Counted from the first letter of the stretch, positions 18,321 to 28,185 are shown. The stretch is 64,000 nucleotides of DNA from Bacteroidaceae bacterium (GCA_017442855.1 JAFSPM010000037.1:145963-209962), one strand, 5' to 3'. The notes: generated by a model not told the origin, from the letters alone. Translations and numbers: made by a program.

Positions 18321-18695
18321 ATGGATTTACTTAAAATTGCAGAAGAAGCATTTGCTACTGGCAAGACCTATCCTCAGTTCAAGGCTGGTGATACCGTAAC
18401 TGTAGCATATCGTATCGTGGAAGGTAACAAGGAGCGTGTACAGCAGTATCGTGGTATTGTTATCAAGATTTGCGGTCATGGTGAGAAGAAACGTTTCACC
18501 GTACGCAAGATGTCAGGCACCGTAGGTGTTGAGCGTATTTTCCCTATCGAGTCTCCGCATATCGAGAGCATCGAAGTGAACAAGGTAGGTAAGGTACGTC
18601 GCGCTAAGCTGTATTACCTGCGTAAACTCACTGGTAAGAAAGCTCGCATCAAGGAGAAGAGAGTCAACACAAAGTCAGCAGCTGCTGAGGCTTAA
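18321..18695 (+). CDS. rplS: Ribosomal protein L19
   Basis: 124 aa starting [15 protein letters not shown]. An upstream in-frame ATG at 18228 would add 31 residues not seen in L19, so the 18321 start (after AAGAAG) is chosen. Motifs are [39 protein letters not shown](H)IESIEV and the RRAKLYYLR basic tail. It is part of the 50S subunit at the 30S interface. The Lys/Ala-rich C-terminus is normal for Bacteroidota. It is followed directly by a strong terminator. Confidence 0.96.
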   Translation: MDLLKIAEEAFATGKTYPQFKAGDTVTVAYRIVEGNKERVQQYRGIVIKICGHGEKKRFTVRKMSGTVGVERIFPIESPHIESIEVNKVGKVRRAKLYYLRKLTGKKARIKEKRVNTKSAAAEA

Positions 18696-18719
18696 TTCTT
18701 CCCTCCCAAAGAAAAGTAC

Positions 18720-18750
18720 AAGAGGAGTGTTCTATTTGAGCACTCCTCTT
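18720..18750 (+). terminator. Intrinsic terminator after rplS
   Basis: Perfect 10-bp stem AAGAGGAGTG / CACTCCTCTT with an 11-nt loop, followed by a T-rich stretch (ATTTATTT). Confidence 0.88.
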
Positions 18751-18827
18751 ATTTATTTGGAGGAAACGATTGGTAATCTCACAAAAAACATGTAACTTCG
18801 CATCATTAAATAAAAAAGGAAAAAGAT

Positions 18828-19211
18828 ATGGAATTTAGTGGAAGAGTCATAGCTATTTTACCTGCTCGCACCGGTGTGTCAAAATCAACGGGTAACGAGT
18901 GGAAAGTTCAGTCATACGTAGTGGAGAATCACGACCAATATCCTCGTCGCATGTGCTTTGAGGTGTTTGGTGGCGACAAGATAGACCAATTCAATATTCA
19001 GATGGGGGAAGAAATCAATGTTTCATTCGACATTGATGCCCGTCAGTGGCAAGATAAATGGTTCAATACCATTCGCGCATGGAAAGTGGAGAGAGTGCAG
19101 GAAGGTGCTGCAGAGGGTCAGCCAACAGCTGAGTCGATACCTCCATTTGCTCCAGAACCTGCCCCGTTCGCAGGTGGTGAGAGCAATCCGGCAGATGATC
19201 TGCCATTCTAA
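18828..19211 (+). CDS. DUF3127 protein, SSB-like
   Basis: 127 aa. The N-terminal ~85 residues form an OB-fold-like DUF3127 domain (MEFSGRVIAILPARTGVSKS, GNEWKVQSYVVE, WFNTIRAWKVERV). A Pro/Glu-rich linker then leads to an acidic end, NPADDLPF. That tail copies the C-terminal peptide of single-stranded DNA-binding protein, which recruits repair and replication enzymes. The protein is probably a single-strand nucleic-acid-binding accessory factor; this is inferred from fold and tail. A near-consensus promoter (TAACTTCG) lies about 35 nt upstream. Confidence 0.8.
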   Translation: MEFSGRVIAILPARTGVSKSTGNEWKVQSYVVENHDQYPRRMCFEVFGGDKIDQFNIQMGEEINVSFDIDARQWQDKWFNTIRAWKVERVQEGAAEGQPTAESIPPFAPEPAPFAGGESNPADDLPF

Positions 19212-19909
19212 TAGTTCATCTCCCACTGGTTGTCTATCTTTTGATAGACAGCTGTGCGAGCAAAAGAAGACTTGGTGTTTTGCAAATTCATAAAGGCGGC
19301 ATTGCTGGAAAGCGTGCCGCTTTCTTGTTGGGCGTCAATGACCTGTTGCAACAACTCATTGCTAAAACTGAGTGCTAACAGGTTATCAGTAAGGTATGCT
19401 GAAAGTACATGCCCATCGGCCATCTGATATACAGCTATATCCTCACCATTATAGCTGAACACTTCAGGTTCGCTGACCGGACTCATAAAACAACGGGTAA
19501 AGAACTCCTGCAACAAAGGAGCATCATCATCCTCGACATTACAATAGAGAATCTGATTGACCGAATTCTCCGGTTGATGATAGCTCAGCAACACCTTACT
19601 TAGCTGCGTACTGAGTCCGTGGGGGGATGCCTCCAGAAATTCATGCACATAATCCCGCAAATAATTCACCATATCGGATGTCGGCAAGGAAGCAATAATC
19701 AACGAGCCCTCGCTAACATCATCCAAAAATGCCACCACATCATCAGTTTCCACCACGGCAATGGCATCGGCAGGTACCAAAGAGTATAAACTGGTTATTT
19801 CTGTCTGCGAAATCCTGGAATGACGTAGATACTGATAAGCCACCACGCCTGCTATCAGCAATAGCAAGGACATAGCTACGGCAATCCTATGTACCACGAC
19901 GGATTTCAT
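19208..19909 (-). CDS. Membrane-anchored protein of unknown function
   Basis: 233 aa with one N-terminal membrane helix (VAMSLLLLIAGVVAYQYLRH) and then a periplasmic domain (SLVPADAIAVVETDDVVAFL). That opening resembles DUF3352-type proteins of Bacteroidota, which are usually much longer (over 500 aa), so this could be a short relative or a truncated one. It converges on the DUF3127 gene with a 4-nt overlap at the 3' ends. The function is unknown. Confidence 0.6.
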   Translation of the reverse strand: MKSVVVHRIAVAMSLLLLIAGVVAYQYLRHSRISQTEITSLYSLVPADAIAVVETDDVVAFLDDVSEGSLIIASLPTSDMVNYLRDYVHEFLEASPHGLSTQLSKVLLSYHQPENSVNQILYCNVEDDDAPLLQEFFTRCFMSPVSEPEVFSYNGEDIAVYQMADGHVLSAYLTDNLLALSFSNELLQQVIDAQQESGTLSSNAAFMNLQNTKSSFARTAVYQKIDNQWEMNY

Positions 19910-19976
19910 ATTTGTTAGAAAATTTTCACAAAAGTATTAAAAACTTCTAACATGCGCAAGGAAAGTCTAAAAAAAA

Positions 19977-20738
19977 TTAAAATTTTAATTCTAATCTATC
20001 GTAAGCATAATGGATATGAGGAGGTAGTTGAGCATCTGCGACAGCATGAAGGCCCGCATAATGACTCATGTGAATAAAGTAGGTTTCCTTAGCACCTATG
20101 CGGAGTGCATTGTCAATGGCTTGTTCTATGTTCTGATGGGTAGGATGTTCATAAACATGCAAGGCATTCATGATCAACACATCCAATCCTTTCAAGGCAT
20201 CATACGACTCCTGGGGCATGGTTTTCATATCAGTGACGTACCCAAAGGTGCCGATACGGAAGCCTAAGATAGGCAAATCGCCATGCATGACTCTCAAAGG
20301 GAGCACTTCAGTATTCTTCACCTTGAACGCTTGGAAAGGGACAACTTCATGAAGGCTGATGCCTGGCACTCCAGGGTATTTCTCCTTTACAAAGCAATAG
20401 GGCAAACGTGTTTGCAGGTCACGAGCCGTATAATCCTCAGCATACACATCCACATCACCAAACACATTGCTGGGACGTAAATCATCCAAACCGCCTACAT
20501 GGTCGGAATGCTCATGGGTAATCAGAATGGCATCTGGTACCACGAATGGCTGCACCTGCAAATATTGTTGACGGAAATCAGGACCACAATCAATCAGGAT
20601 CACAGCATCATCAGTATAAACCAACGAGGAGCAACGCAAGCGCTTGTCACGAGGGTCAGTTGACCTGCATACCTCGCAATTGCACCCTAAAGTGGGTACG
20701 CCCATGGATGTTCCAGAGCCTAAAATCCTGACTTTCAT
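19977..20738 (-). CDS. PhnP-like MBL-fold phosphodiesterase/hydrolase
   Basis: 253 aa. The metal-binding motif THEHSDHVGGLDDLRP is at ~90-105, and a Cys pair (GCNCEVCRS) near residue 20 is the PhnP-type structural zinc site. The start MKVRILGSGTSMGVPTLGC is characteristic. Family enzymes hydrolyse cyclic ribose phosphates or act in lipoate/tRNA-related reactions; there is no phn operon here, so the substrate is unknown. It sits 7 nt after murB and is probably co-transcribed with it. Confidence 0.85.
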   Translation of the reverse strand: MKVRILGSGTSMGVPTLGCNCEVCRSTDPRDKRLRCSSLVYTDDAVILIDCGPDFRQQYLQVQPFVVPDAILITHEHSDHVGGLDDLRPSNVFGDVDVYAEDYTARDLQTRLPYCFVKEKYPGVPGISLHEVVPFQAFKVKNTEVLPLRVMHGDLPILGFRIGTFGYVTDMKTMPQESYDALKGLDVLIMNALHVYEHPTHQNIEQAIDNALRIGAKETYFIHMSHYAGLHAVADAQLPPHIHYAYDRLELKF

Positions 20739-20745
20739 ATCGACA

Positions 20746-21741
20746 CTATTCTATAAAATTCACTTCGGGATGTATCTCAATGCCAAACTGCGATACCACA
20801 TCACGGCAAACAGCCTCCGACAATGCCACAATATCAGCACCCGTAGCGTTACCTAAATTGACCAATATCAATGCTTGCTTGTCATAGACAGCTGCATGGC
20901 CCAACGCCTTGCCCTTCCAGCCTGCTTGTTCAATCATCCAACCAGCAGGTATCTTGACATGCTGCTCATCTACTTCATAATATGGCATATTGGGATATTG
21001 AGCCAAGAGACTTTGCCATTTCTCCCTGGTCACGATAGGATTAGTAAAGAAGCTGCCAGCATTACCCAGCACTTGAGGGTCGGGCAACTTACTCTGGCGT
21101 ATCTTGATGATAGTTTGTCGCACTAATGGCAATGTGACTGATGGAGCATCTGCTAACTCTTTACGGATGGTACCATAATCCAATTTAAATTGGACCACTT
21201 TACTCAACTTAAAGTTGACATAGGTCACAAAGTAAATCTTCATCTCAGGGCGTTTGAAGACACTATCGCGATAAGCATACGCACATTCAGACTGCTGGAA
21301 TACCCTTTTCTGTCCTTTGTTATCAATGGTTTCAACAGAGGTAATCAAGTCTTTCACCTCTACACCATAAGCGCCGATATTCTGTACGGCACTGGCACCC
21401 ACCTCACCGGGGATGAGTGAAAGATTCTCTGCACCATACCAACCTTGACTGACGCAGTAGTCAACAAAGTCATCCCACACTTCTCCAGCACCCACACGGA
21501 TAAATACTTCACTATCATTTTCAGCGGTCACCTCCATCCCTTTAATCTGAGAATGTAGCACAGTGCCTTCATAGCGTTCATGCATGAACAACAGATTGCA
21601 GCCACCACCCACATGCAGGTAAGGAGTTTTCACCTTTCCAGCAGCAATAAAGCCGATGAGTTCCTCCTCACTGTGGTATTCCAGTAACTGAGCTGCAGTT
21701 ACCTTCAATCCAAAAGTATTCTTTATAATGCCATTATCCAT
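20746..21741 (-). CDS. murB: UDP-N-acetylenolpyruvoylglucosamine reductase
   Basis: 331 aa. It has a FAD-binding domain ([31 protein letters not shown]) and the catalytic Ser in [11 protein letters not shown]. The substrate Tyr loop ([10 protein letters not shown]) identifies a type I MurB. It reduces UDP-GlcNAc-enolpyruvate to UDP-MurNAc for peptidoglycan in the cytoplasm. It is flanked by the DUF4348 lipoprotein gene upstream (20 nt) and the MBL hydrolase downstream. Confidence 0.95.
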   Translation of the reverse strand: MDNGIIKNTFGLKVTAAQLLEYHSEEELIGFIAAGKVKTPYLHVGGGCNLLFMHERYEGTVLHSQIKGMEVTAENDSEVFIRVGAGEVWDDFVDYCVSQGWYGAENLSLIPGEVGASAVQNIGAYGVEVKDLITSVETIDNKGQKRVFQQSECAYAYRDSVFKRPEMKIYFVTYVNFKLSKVVQFKLDYGTIRKELADAPSVTLPLVRQTIIKIRQSKLPDPQVLGNAGSFFTNPIVTREKWQSLLAQYPNMPYYEVDEQHVKIPAGWMIEQAGWKGKALGHAAVYDKQALILVNLGNATGADIVALSEAVCRDVVSQFGIEIHPEVNFIE

Positions 21742-21761
21742 TATTAATTATGCATTATTCA

Positions 21762-22622
21762 TTAAATCGAAGTATCTTCAAACTTATACATTTCCCATTC
21801 ACCGCCACGCTTACGAAAATACAGGATAATAGAGGTACCATCCTGAAATCCATTCACCTTCAATATCTTTCTTCTCGACCTGCCATCATTAGCCTGGCCG
21901 TAGTTGATGTTCGTCAATCTATCGACGGGCAGTTCGGGCTTGAAAGCGAACCACTGACTGATGCCCAAAGTTGTCTCCAAGATGGAGAACTCATCATCAG
22001 GATCTAAGGTAACAAATTCTATGGGATTGGATAAATGATACAACTGATAAATGCTGTCATTGGCAAATCTACTATAGAAAGACAAGAAACCACTTGCATC
22101 ATCTATAGAAGACAACGGCATCAAAGAGATGGAGTCGAGCATCCAGACACCCTTGTCCCGTTCAAAAAAATAGCGTTGCCTCATCCTGGAATCCAAATAG
22201 ATCCATTCCACTTCTGCTGAGTTGAGCGAGGTGTCACCTTCAAAATCAAAATCCGAGTCCTTGTCGAACATCAAGGTATAAGTGGATTGTTCGGAGAACA
22301 GATGGTCGTGTTGCCAATCATTCCGTTCAACCAGATTTGTACCTTCCTGCGTAATGACAGGTAACGGGAACCTCACCCTACGTCGTTGCAAGCGTTCATT
22401 GGAAGCAAAATTCCATATAAAGTCGTCGAACAGCTCATCCACCCTGGTGGAAACTTCCACTTTTTCTTCTTCAGGCTCCTGTTCGGGTGGTGCTATAGCT
22501 ACTAATGTATCGTTGGGTATCAATTCACTCTCTTCAGTGACATGAACTTTCTTCCCCCCACAGGATGCGAGGAGATACGTCATCAAAAGACAACCAAATA
22601 ATTCCCAACTACACCTCTTCAT
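21762..22622 (-). CDS. DUF4348 lipoprotein
   Basis: 286 aa with a lipoprotein signal (CLLMTYLLASCGG). An acidic linker (PPEQEPEEEKVEV) is followed by a domain beginning VDELFDDFIWNFASNE, typical of DUF4348 proteins in Bacteroidales. It is presumed to be an outer-membrane or periplasmic lipoprotein of unknown function. Its start overlaps the stop of the threonine dehydrogenase gene by 4 nt, so the genes 23575 to 19977 read as one operon. Confidence 0.8.
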   Translation of the reverse strand: MKRCSWELFGCLLMTYLLASCGGKKVHVTEESELIPNDTLVAIAPPEQEPEEEKVEVSTRVDELFDDFIWNFASNERLQRRRVRFPLPVITQEGTNLVERNDWQHDHLFSEQSTYTLMFDKDSDFDFEGDTSLNSAEVEWIYLDSRMRQRYFFERDKGVWMLDSISLMPLSSIDDASGFLSFYSRFANDSIYQLYHLSNPIEFVTLDPDDEFSILETTLGISQWFAFKPELPVDRLTNINYGQANDGRSRRKILKVNGFQDGTSIILYFRKRGGEWEMYKFEDTSI

Positions 22623-23575
22623 TTATTCAGCTTAATCTTTAATTTCTCCAACATATCAGCAGTCATGGTGGCTAAATCATACTTTGGCTGCCACCCCCAC
22701 TCTGCTCGTGCACAGCTGTCGTCCATGCAGTCGGGCCAACTCTCAGCTATGTGTTGTTTCAACGGATCAACCTGATATTCCATCTCAAACTGAGGCAGAT
22801 GCTGCTTAATTGCCTCATAAATAGTCTCAGGCGCAAAACTCATAGAGGCCAAGTTAAAAGCATTGCGATGTACCAGTTTGGCAGGATCGGCCTCCATCAA
22901 CATGATAGAAGCATGCAATGCATCAGGCATATATATCATATCCATCAGGGTACCCTCTTTAATAGGACAGATAAACTTCTCACCCCTTACAGCATAATAA
23001 TAGATATCCACTGCATAGTCAGTAGTACCACCACCTGGAGGCGTTACATACGAAATGATGCCCGGATAGCGTACCGACCTGGTATCCACCCCATATTTCA
23101 TAAAATAATAGTCGCTCAACAACTCGGTGGTTACCTTGCTTACGCCATAGATGGTACCCGGACGCTGTATGGTGTCCTGAGGAGTCATCACATGGGGCGT
23201 AGAAAGGCCAAACGAACCGATGGAACTGGGGGTAAACACAGCACAATGATACTCACGTGCCACCTCTAACACATTCCACAAACCATCCACACCAATCTTC
23301 CAAGCCAAGCGAGGATTTCTTTCTGCCACCACCGACAGCAAAGCTGCCAGATTATAAATGGTGTCTATATGGTAATCCCTTACCACTTTCGCTATGGCAT
23401 CGGAATCAGTAACATCAGCCAAAGCTGATGGTCCTGACTCTTTCAACACGCCCGTTGGTTCTGCTCCTCTTATATATCCAGCAATCACATGACTATTGCC
23501 ATACCTGTTTCTTAACTCCATGGTTAGCTCCGAACCAATCTGTCCAGTAGAGCCAATGACCAGTATATTTTTCAT
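22619..23575 (-). CDS. Short-chain L-threonine 3-dehydrogenase (epimerase-like)
   Basis: 318 aa. Rossmann motif VIGSTGQIGSELT at the N-terminus, catalytic Tyr-Lys in IYGVSKVTTELL, and RYPGIIS. This belongs to the extended-SDR, UDP-galactose-epimerase-like branch that acts as NAD-dependent threonine dehydrogenase. Its divergent neighbour is kbl, which takes the product 2-amino-3-ketobutyrate to glycine and acetyl-CoA. That pairing strongly supports the assignment over a sugar epimerase. It acts in the cytoplasm. Confidence 0.87.
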   Translation of the reverse strand: MKNILVIGSTGQIGSELTMELRNRYGNSHVIAGYIRGAEPTGVLKESGPSALADVTDSDAIAKVVRDYHIDTIYNLAALLSVVAERNPRLAWKIGVDGLWNVLEVAREYHCAVFTPSSIGSFGLSTPHVMTPQDTIQRPGTIYGVSKVTTELLSDYYFMKYGVDTRSVRYPGIISYVTPPGGGTTDYAVDIYYYAVRGEKFICPIKEGTLMDMIYMPDALHASIMLMEADPAKLVHRNAFNLASMSFAPETIYEAIKQHLPQFEMEYQVDPLKQHIAESWPDCMDDSCARAEWGWQPKYDLATMTADMLEKLKIKLNK

Positions 23576-23696
23576 ATCTTAAGTTTTTTAGGTCTATTCT
23601 CATTTTGTTGGACAAAGATAATCAATATTTGAATTATTTTCGCTAATTTGGCGGTGAAATTGAGTATTAACACTAAATCTTAAACATTTTGATATT

Positions 23697-24884
23697 ATGT
23701 ACGGAAAAATGCAAGAACATCTCGCCCAAACATTGGCTGAGATCAAGGAAGCCGGACTCTATAAAGAGGAGCGACTCATTGAAAGTCCACAACGTGCTGC
23801 CATTACGGTGAAAGGACAAGAAGTGCTGAATTTTTGTGCAAACAACTATTTAGGACTATCTGACAATCCACGGTTAATCGAGGCAGCCAAGAAGATGATG
23901 GATAAACGTGGCTACGGCATGTCATCTGTTCGTTTTATCTGTGGCACACAAGATATTCACAAAGAATTGGAGGCTGCCATAGCCGACTATTTCCACACCG
24001 AAGACACCATTCTGTATGCAGCCTGCTTCGATGCCAACGGTGGTGTGTTCGAGCCTCTGTTCACTGAAGAGGACGCTATCATCAGCGACTCACTGAACCA
24101 TGCCAGCATCATCGATGGCGTTCGTCTATGCAAAGCAAAACGCTATCGTTATGCCAACGCCAATATGGAAGAACTGGAGAAATGTCTGAAGGAGGCTCAG
24201 GCCCAGCGCTTCCGCATCATCTGTACAGATGGTGTATTCTCTATGGATGGCAATGTTGCTCCACTCGACAAGATTTGTGATTTAGCAGAAAAGTACGATG
24301 CCCTGGTAATGGTTGATGAATCACACTCTGCGGGTGTGGTAGGTGCAACAGGACACGGTGTGAGTGAGTTATACAAGACCTATGGTCGTGTGGACATTTA
24401 TACAGGCACTTTGGGCAAGGCCTTTGGTGGTGCAATGGGTGGTTTTACTACCGGTCGCAAAGAGATCATCGACTTATTGCGCCAGCGCAGTCGTCCTTAC
24501 CTATTCTCCAACTCAGTGGCTCCTGCTATTATCGGTGCTGCTCTCGAAACATTCAAGATGCTGAAAGAAAGCAATGCGTTGCATGACAAACTGGTAGGCA
24601 ATGTAAACTATTTCCGTGACAAGATGATAGCAGCTGGCTTTGACATCAAACCTACACAGAGTGCCATCTGTGCCGTTATGCTGTATGATGCGAAGTTGTC
24701 GCAGGTATTTGCTGCCAAGATGCAGGAAGAAGGTATCTATGTTACTGGCTTCTATTATCCAGTTGTACCGAAGGGTGAGGCTCGTATTCGTGTACAGCTC
24801 TCTGCTGGTCATGAGCGCGAGCACCTCGACAGGTGTATCAATGCCTTTATAAAAGTTGGCAAAGAGCTTGGCGTACTGAAATAA
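23697..24884 (+). CDS. kbl: Glycine C-acetyltransferase (2-amino-3-ketobutyrate CoA ligase)
   Basis: 395 aa, a fold-type I PLP enzyme of the alpha-oxoamine synthase family. Motifs are NFCANNYLGLSDNPRL, GYGMSSVRFICGTQDIHKEL, MVDESHSAGVVG and the PLP lysine in YTGTLGKAFGGAMGG. MYGKMQEHL is the usual start of Kbl. It works with the divergent threonine dehydrogenase. It ends at a bidirectional terminator shared with lysA. Confidence 0.94.
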   Translation: MYGKMQEHLAQTLAEIKEAGLYKEERLIESPQRAAITVKGQEVLNFCANNYLGLSDNPRLIEAAKKMMDKRGYGMSSVRFICGTQDIHKELEAAIADYFHTEDTILYAACFDANGGVFEPLFTEEDAIISDSLNHASIIDGVRLCKAKRYRYANANMEELEKCLKEAQAQRFRIICTDGVFSMDGNVAPLDKICDLAEKYDALVMVDESHSAGVVGATGHGVSELYKTYGRVDIYTGTLGKAFGGAMGGFTTGRKEIIDLLRQRSRPYLFSNSVAPAIIGAALETFKMLKESNALHDKLVGNVNYFRDKMIAAGFDIKPTQSAICAVMLYDAKLSQVFAAKMQEEGIYVTGFYYPVVPKGEARIRVQLSAGHEREHLDRCINAFIKVGKELGVLK

Positions 24885-24907
24885 GAAAAGTCCCTGATTG
24901 AAGCAAA

Positions 24908-24931
24908 ATCCCCCGCTAATTGGCGGGGGAT
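24908..24931. terminator. Bidirectional terminator kbl/lysA
   Basis: Perfect 9-bp stem ATCCCCCGC / GCGGGGGAT with T-runs on the plus side and an A-run before it for the opposite strand. It lies between convergent genes. Confidence 0.88.
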
Positions 24932-24957
24932 TTTTTATAATCTGTCAGCATAAACGT

Positions 24958-26118
24958 TCAGAACAATTCTTCAGTCGTATAGCTATGGGGCAAAGCCCTG
25001 CAGTTATATTGCGATGCCATCGTTTCACCATAGGCACCTGCCGAACGAATGGCAATCAAGTCACCACGCCTTACCTTATTCAAATCAACCGCCTTACCGA
25101 ATACATCGCTCGATTCACAGATAGGGCCTACCACGTCATACGTCTCGACTGGCAAGTCAGAAGTGATATTTTCAATCTTATGATATGCCTGATAAAGAGC
25201 GGGACGGATCAATTCAGTCATGCCGGCATCCAAAATAGCAAACTGCTTGTTGGTGCCTTGCTTAACATATAGCACCTTTGAGATAAGACTTCCACACTGT
25301 GCCACCACCGAGCGACCAGGTTCGAAGTGCAAAATTTGTCCTTCACGTCGCTTGATAAGAGCATTGAATGTCCTCAAATATTCTTGGAAGTTGGGTATAG
25401 ATTGTCGGTTAGGATGCTGGTAATCAACACCCAGTCCGCCTCCTACATTAATATTCTCTATCTTAATATGATGTTGCTCGAATTGTGTCAGCAACTCATT
25501 CACACGATTGCAGAGAGCTGCAAAATCTCCCATGTCCAAAATTTGAGAACCTATATGGAAATGCAAACCAACAAACTTGACATGCTGCATCTGTTGTGCT
25601 AAAGCAATCACACGTTCCACATCGCTCAAGGCAATGCCAAACTTATTCTCAGCCATACCCGTAGTGATGTTAGCATGAGTATGCGCCTTCACATCAGGAT
25701 TCACACGAAACTCCACCTGTGCCACGACTCCTTTGGCAGCTGCCAGTTCGTTGATAATCTCCAGTTCTGGAATCGACTCCACATTGAAGCAGAAAATGCC
25801 GTGTTCCAAACCGAGGTTGATTTCCCAATCAGCTTTACCAACACCTGCAAACACAATCTTATCTGGGGAAAAGCCAGCCTGCAAAGCCGCCCTGATTTCT
25901 CCTCCACTCACACAATCGGCACCTAACCCATATTCACGGATGGTACGCAACACTTGAGGATTGGCATTAGCTTTCACCGCATAATGCACTACGGCATTGT
26001 CTATCTTGCTCAGCTCTTTCTGAATCACCTCCAGTGTTTCACGCAAGATGCGAGTGTCGTAATAATAAAATGGTGTCTGCAAGGCACCGAACTTTTCAAT
26101 AGGAAATTGTCCTTTCAT
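24958..26118 (-). CDS. lysA: Diaminopimelate decarboxylase
   Basis: 386 aa. It has the alanine-racemase-like barrel with PLP lysine in VHYAVKANANP, HIGSQI, and the glycine-rich phosphate loop NVGGGLGVDYQHP. The C-terminal domain carries the partner-subunit Cys/Glu motif GPICESSDVF. It makes L-lysine from meso-diaminopimelate. It follows lysC on the same strand, but a hairpin stands between them, so its expression may be partly attenuated. Confidence 0.95.
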   Translation of the reverse strand: MKGQFPIEKFGALQTPFYYYDTRILRETLEVIQKELSKIDNAVVHYAVKANANPQVLRTIREYGLGADCVSGGEIRAALQAGFSPDKIVFAGVGKADWEINLGLEHGIFCFNVESIPELEIINELAAAKGVVAQVEFRVNPDVKAHTHANITTGMAENKFGIALSDVERVIALAQQMQHVKFVGLHFHIGSQILDMGDFAALCNRVNELLTQFEQHHIKIENINVGGGLGVDYQHPNRQSIPNFQEYLRTFNALIKRREGQILHFEPGRSVVAQCGSLISKVLYVKQGTNKQFAILDAGMTELIRPALYQAYHKIENITSDLPVETYDVVGPICESSDVFGKAVDLNKVRRGDLIAIRSAGAYGETMASQYNCRALPHSYTTEELF

Positions 26119-26138
26119 TTAGTTGCATTAATGAATAC

Positions 26139-26162
26139 TCCCCCGCCCTTATGGGCAGGGGA
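26139..26162. terminator. Hairpin between lysC and lysA
   Basis: Stem TCCCCCGCCC / GGGCAGGGGA with a TTAT loop and A-rich sequence on both sides. On the minus strand it would lower read-through from lysC into lysA, and it may also be a copy of the local hairpin family. No leader peptide or lysine-riboswitch-like fold was seen in the 52-nt gap. Confidence 0.65.
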
Positions 26163-26169
26163 ATAATAA

Positions 26170-27489
26170 TTATTTTCCGTTAAATAACTTGTCACTGAGT
26201 TGCTGCAATGCTTTCTTCTTGTCGCACTGGCGAATCAACAGAGAAATGTTATAGTTACTGCCACCATAGGAAATCATACGTACAGGGATGTCTTGCAAAG
26301 CATCAACAGCCAATGCCTCGAAGCCAATGTTCTCCCATTCCAGATCACCCACAATGCAAACAATACACATCTCCTTATCCACCGTCACTGTGCCATATTT
26401 ACGCAAGTCTTCCAGTATTTCATTCAAGTGCTTGGTATTATCAATTGTCACAGACACACCCACCTCAGAGGTACAAATCATATCGATACTGGTCTGGTAG
26501 CTCTCAAAGATTTCAAATACCTTACGCAAGAAACCGTAAGCCAGCAACATACGGCTCGACTTGATTTTAATAGCTGTGATATTGTCCTTAGCAGCTACAG
26601 CCTTGATAGTGTCACGCTTGGTCTTATTGGAGATCAAGGTACCAGGAGCGTTAGGCTCCATCGTATTCAGCAAGCGTACAGGGATATTGGCATACTTAGC
26701 AGGCTGGATACAGGTCGGGTGCAGGATCTTGGCACCGAAATAAGCCAACTCGGCAGCTTCCTCGAAATGCAGCATAGGCACAGGATCGGTCTTGTCCACC
26801 ACACGAGGATCGTTGTTGTGCATACCGTCGATGTCAGTCCATATCTGAATCTCCTCTGCATTGATAGCGGCACCCAGCAGTGAAGCCGTATAATCGCTGC
26901 CACCACGCTGCAGGTTATCCACCTCACCATAAGAGTTGCGGCAGATAAAGCCCTGGGTAATATAGAGATCGGCACCCTGATGCAAATCCAATTGAGCCAA
27001 TAATTTATCCTTGATATATACAGGATCTGGTTCCGCATTCTTATCCATGCGCATAAAGTCAAGTGCATTCAGCAGCACCGACTTTACTCCTTGCTCCTGC
27101 AAATAAAGATTCATCATGGCGGTAGAAATCAGTTCACCATGAGAAAGAATCAGCCTTTCTTCATACAAAGTGAAGAGGTCTTTGGTATAAGAGCGTATTT
27201 CATCAAAATGCGACTTGATGACTTCCAAGCCCTTCTGCTTGAACTCTGGTGTCGAATAGAGTTCGTCAATATGACGCTCATATTTACTTTCCAGTTTGTT
27301 AATCACTTCATTGGCGCCATCTGGATTCTTCTTGTACAGATAATCCGAGATTTCCACCAATGTGTTTGTAGTACCCGACATGGCCGACAAAACCACAATC
27401 TTACACTCACCGTCAGAGATCAGCTTAGCCACATCTTTCATGCGCTGCGCTGTGCCTACTGAAGTACCTCCAAACTTTAATACTTTCAT
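26170..27489 (-). CDS. lysC: Aspartate kinase, monofunctional
   Basis: 439 aa. Kinase domain with MKVLKFGGTSVG at the start, LSHGELISTAMM, RGGSDYTASLLGAAI and WTDIDGMHNNDPR. Two C-terminal ACT domains follow (ITAIKIKSSRML, CIVCIVGDLEWEN), the sites of lysine or threonine feedback. There is no homoserine dehydrogenase domain. It catalyses the first step of the aspartate family, in the cytoplasm, next to lysA. Confidence 0.95.
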   Translation of the reverse strand: MKVLKFGGTSVGTAQRMKDVAKLISDGECKIVVLSAMSGTTNTLVEISDYLYKKNPDGANEVINKLESKYERHIDELYSTPEFKQKGLEVIKSHFDEIRSYTKDLFTLYEERLILSHGELISTAMMNLYLQEQGVKSVLLNALDFMRMDKNAEPDPVYIKDKLLAQLDLHQGADLYITQGFICRNSYGEVDNLQRGGSDYTASLLGAAINAEEIQIWTDIDGMHNNDPRVVDKTDPVPMLHFEEAAELAYFGAKILHPTCIQPAKYANIPVRLLNTMEPNAPGTLISNKTKRDTIKAVAAKDNITAIKIKSSRMLLAYGFLRKVFEIFESYQTSIDMICTSEVGVSVTIDNTKHLNEILEDLRKYGTVTVDKEMCIVCIVGDLEWENIGFEALAVDALQDIPVRMISYGGSNYNISLLIRQCDKKKALQQLSDKLFNGK

Positions 27490-27513
27490 TTTCTAACGCT
27501 ATTAATTGTTTTT

Positions 27514-28185
27514 TTATTCTTCTTTTACCAGTTTCTGATCCTCACAACGATACACCTCCCCCAGGAACTCACGGAGCAGTTGCAGGTTGTGGGTAGTCAT
27601 AATCACCAGTGAACCTGTGTCGCTCAAGTCGTGCAACAACTTAGTAATGGCACGTCCCGTTTCGGTATCCAGGTTACCTGTAGGCTCATCAGCCATGATG
27701 ATATCAGGAGAGTTGAGCACTGCACGAGCTATCACCACACGTTGCTGCTCGCCACCCGACAACTCATTGGGCAACTTGTCACCCTTATCTTCCATACCCA
27801 CCAGGTTCAGCACGGCTTTAATACGGTTGTCAATTTCCTTCTTATCGTGCCAGCCTGTTGCTCGTAACACAAATTTGAGGTTGTCATACACAGAGCGATC
27901 GGTAAGCAATTGGAAATCCTGAAACACAATACCCAATCTACGTCTTAGCTTAGGTACGTGCTTCTGTTTCAACTTACGCATGTTATAACCCAAAACCTCA
28001 GCCTCGCCATCGGTAATATCCAATTCACCATACATGGTTTTCAGTAAACTCGACTTACCTGCACCTACCTTGCCAATAAGATAGACAAAAGAGCCCCTGC
28101 ATAATTCCAGGTCCACCCCTCGCAGTACAGTGTCATAGTCCTGACTAACCCTGACGCCCTTGTATTTTACCAACACTTCACCCAT
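27514..28185 (-). CDS. ftsE: Cell-division ABC transporter ATP-binding protein FtsE
   Basis: 223 aa. Walker A is GKVGAGKSSLL (G-K-V in place of the usual G-x-S), followed by the Q-loop FQDFQLL, signature ELSGGEQQR, Walker B DIIMADEPTGNLD and switch His in MTTHN. YKGVRV, DYDTVLRGVDLEL and the short length fit FtsE. The ATG at 28185 overlaps the hisIE stop as TGATG, whereas the longer frame would need a TTG at 28200. No ftsX gene lies next to it; it is fused transcriptionally to the histidine operon. Confidence 0.88.
   Translation of the reverse strand: MGEVLVKYKGVRVSQDYDTVLRGVDLELCRGSFVYLIGKVGAGKSSLLKTMYGELDITDGEAEVLGYNMRKLKQKHVPKLRRRLGIVFQDFQLLTDRSVYDNLKFVLRATGWHDKKEIDNRIKAVLNLVGMEDKGDKLPNELSGGEQQRVVIARAVLNSPDIIMADEPTGNLDTETGRAITKLLHDLSDTGSLVIMTTHNLQLLREFLGEVYRCEDQKLVKEE

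Noticed and set aside
26119-26169. Lysine riboswitch between lysC and lysA
   Set aside because: The gap is about 50 nt and contains one simple hairpin, far too short for the lysine aptamer.
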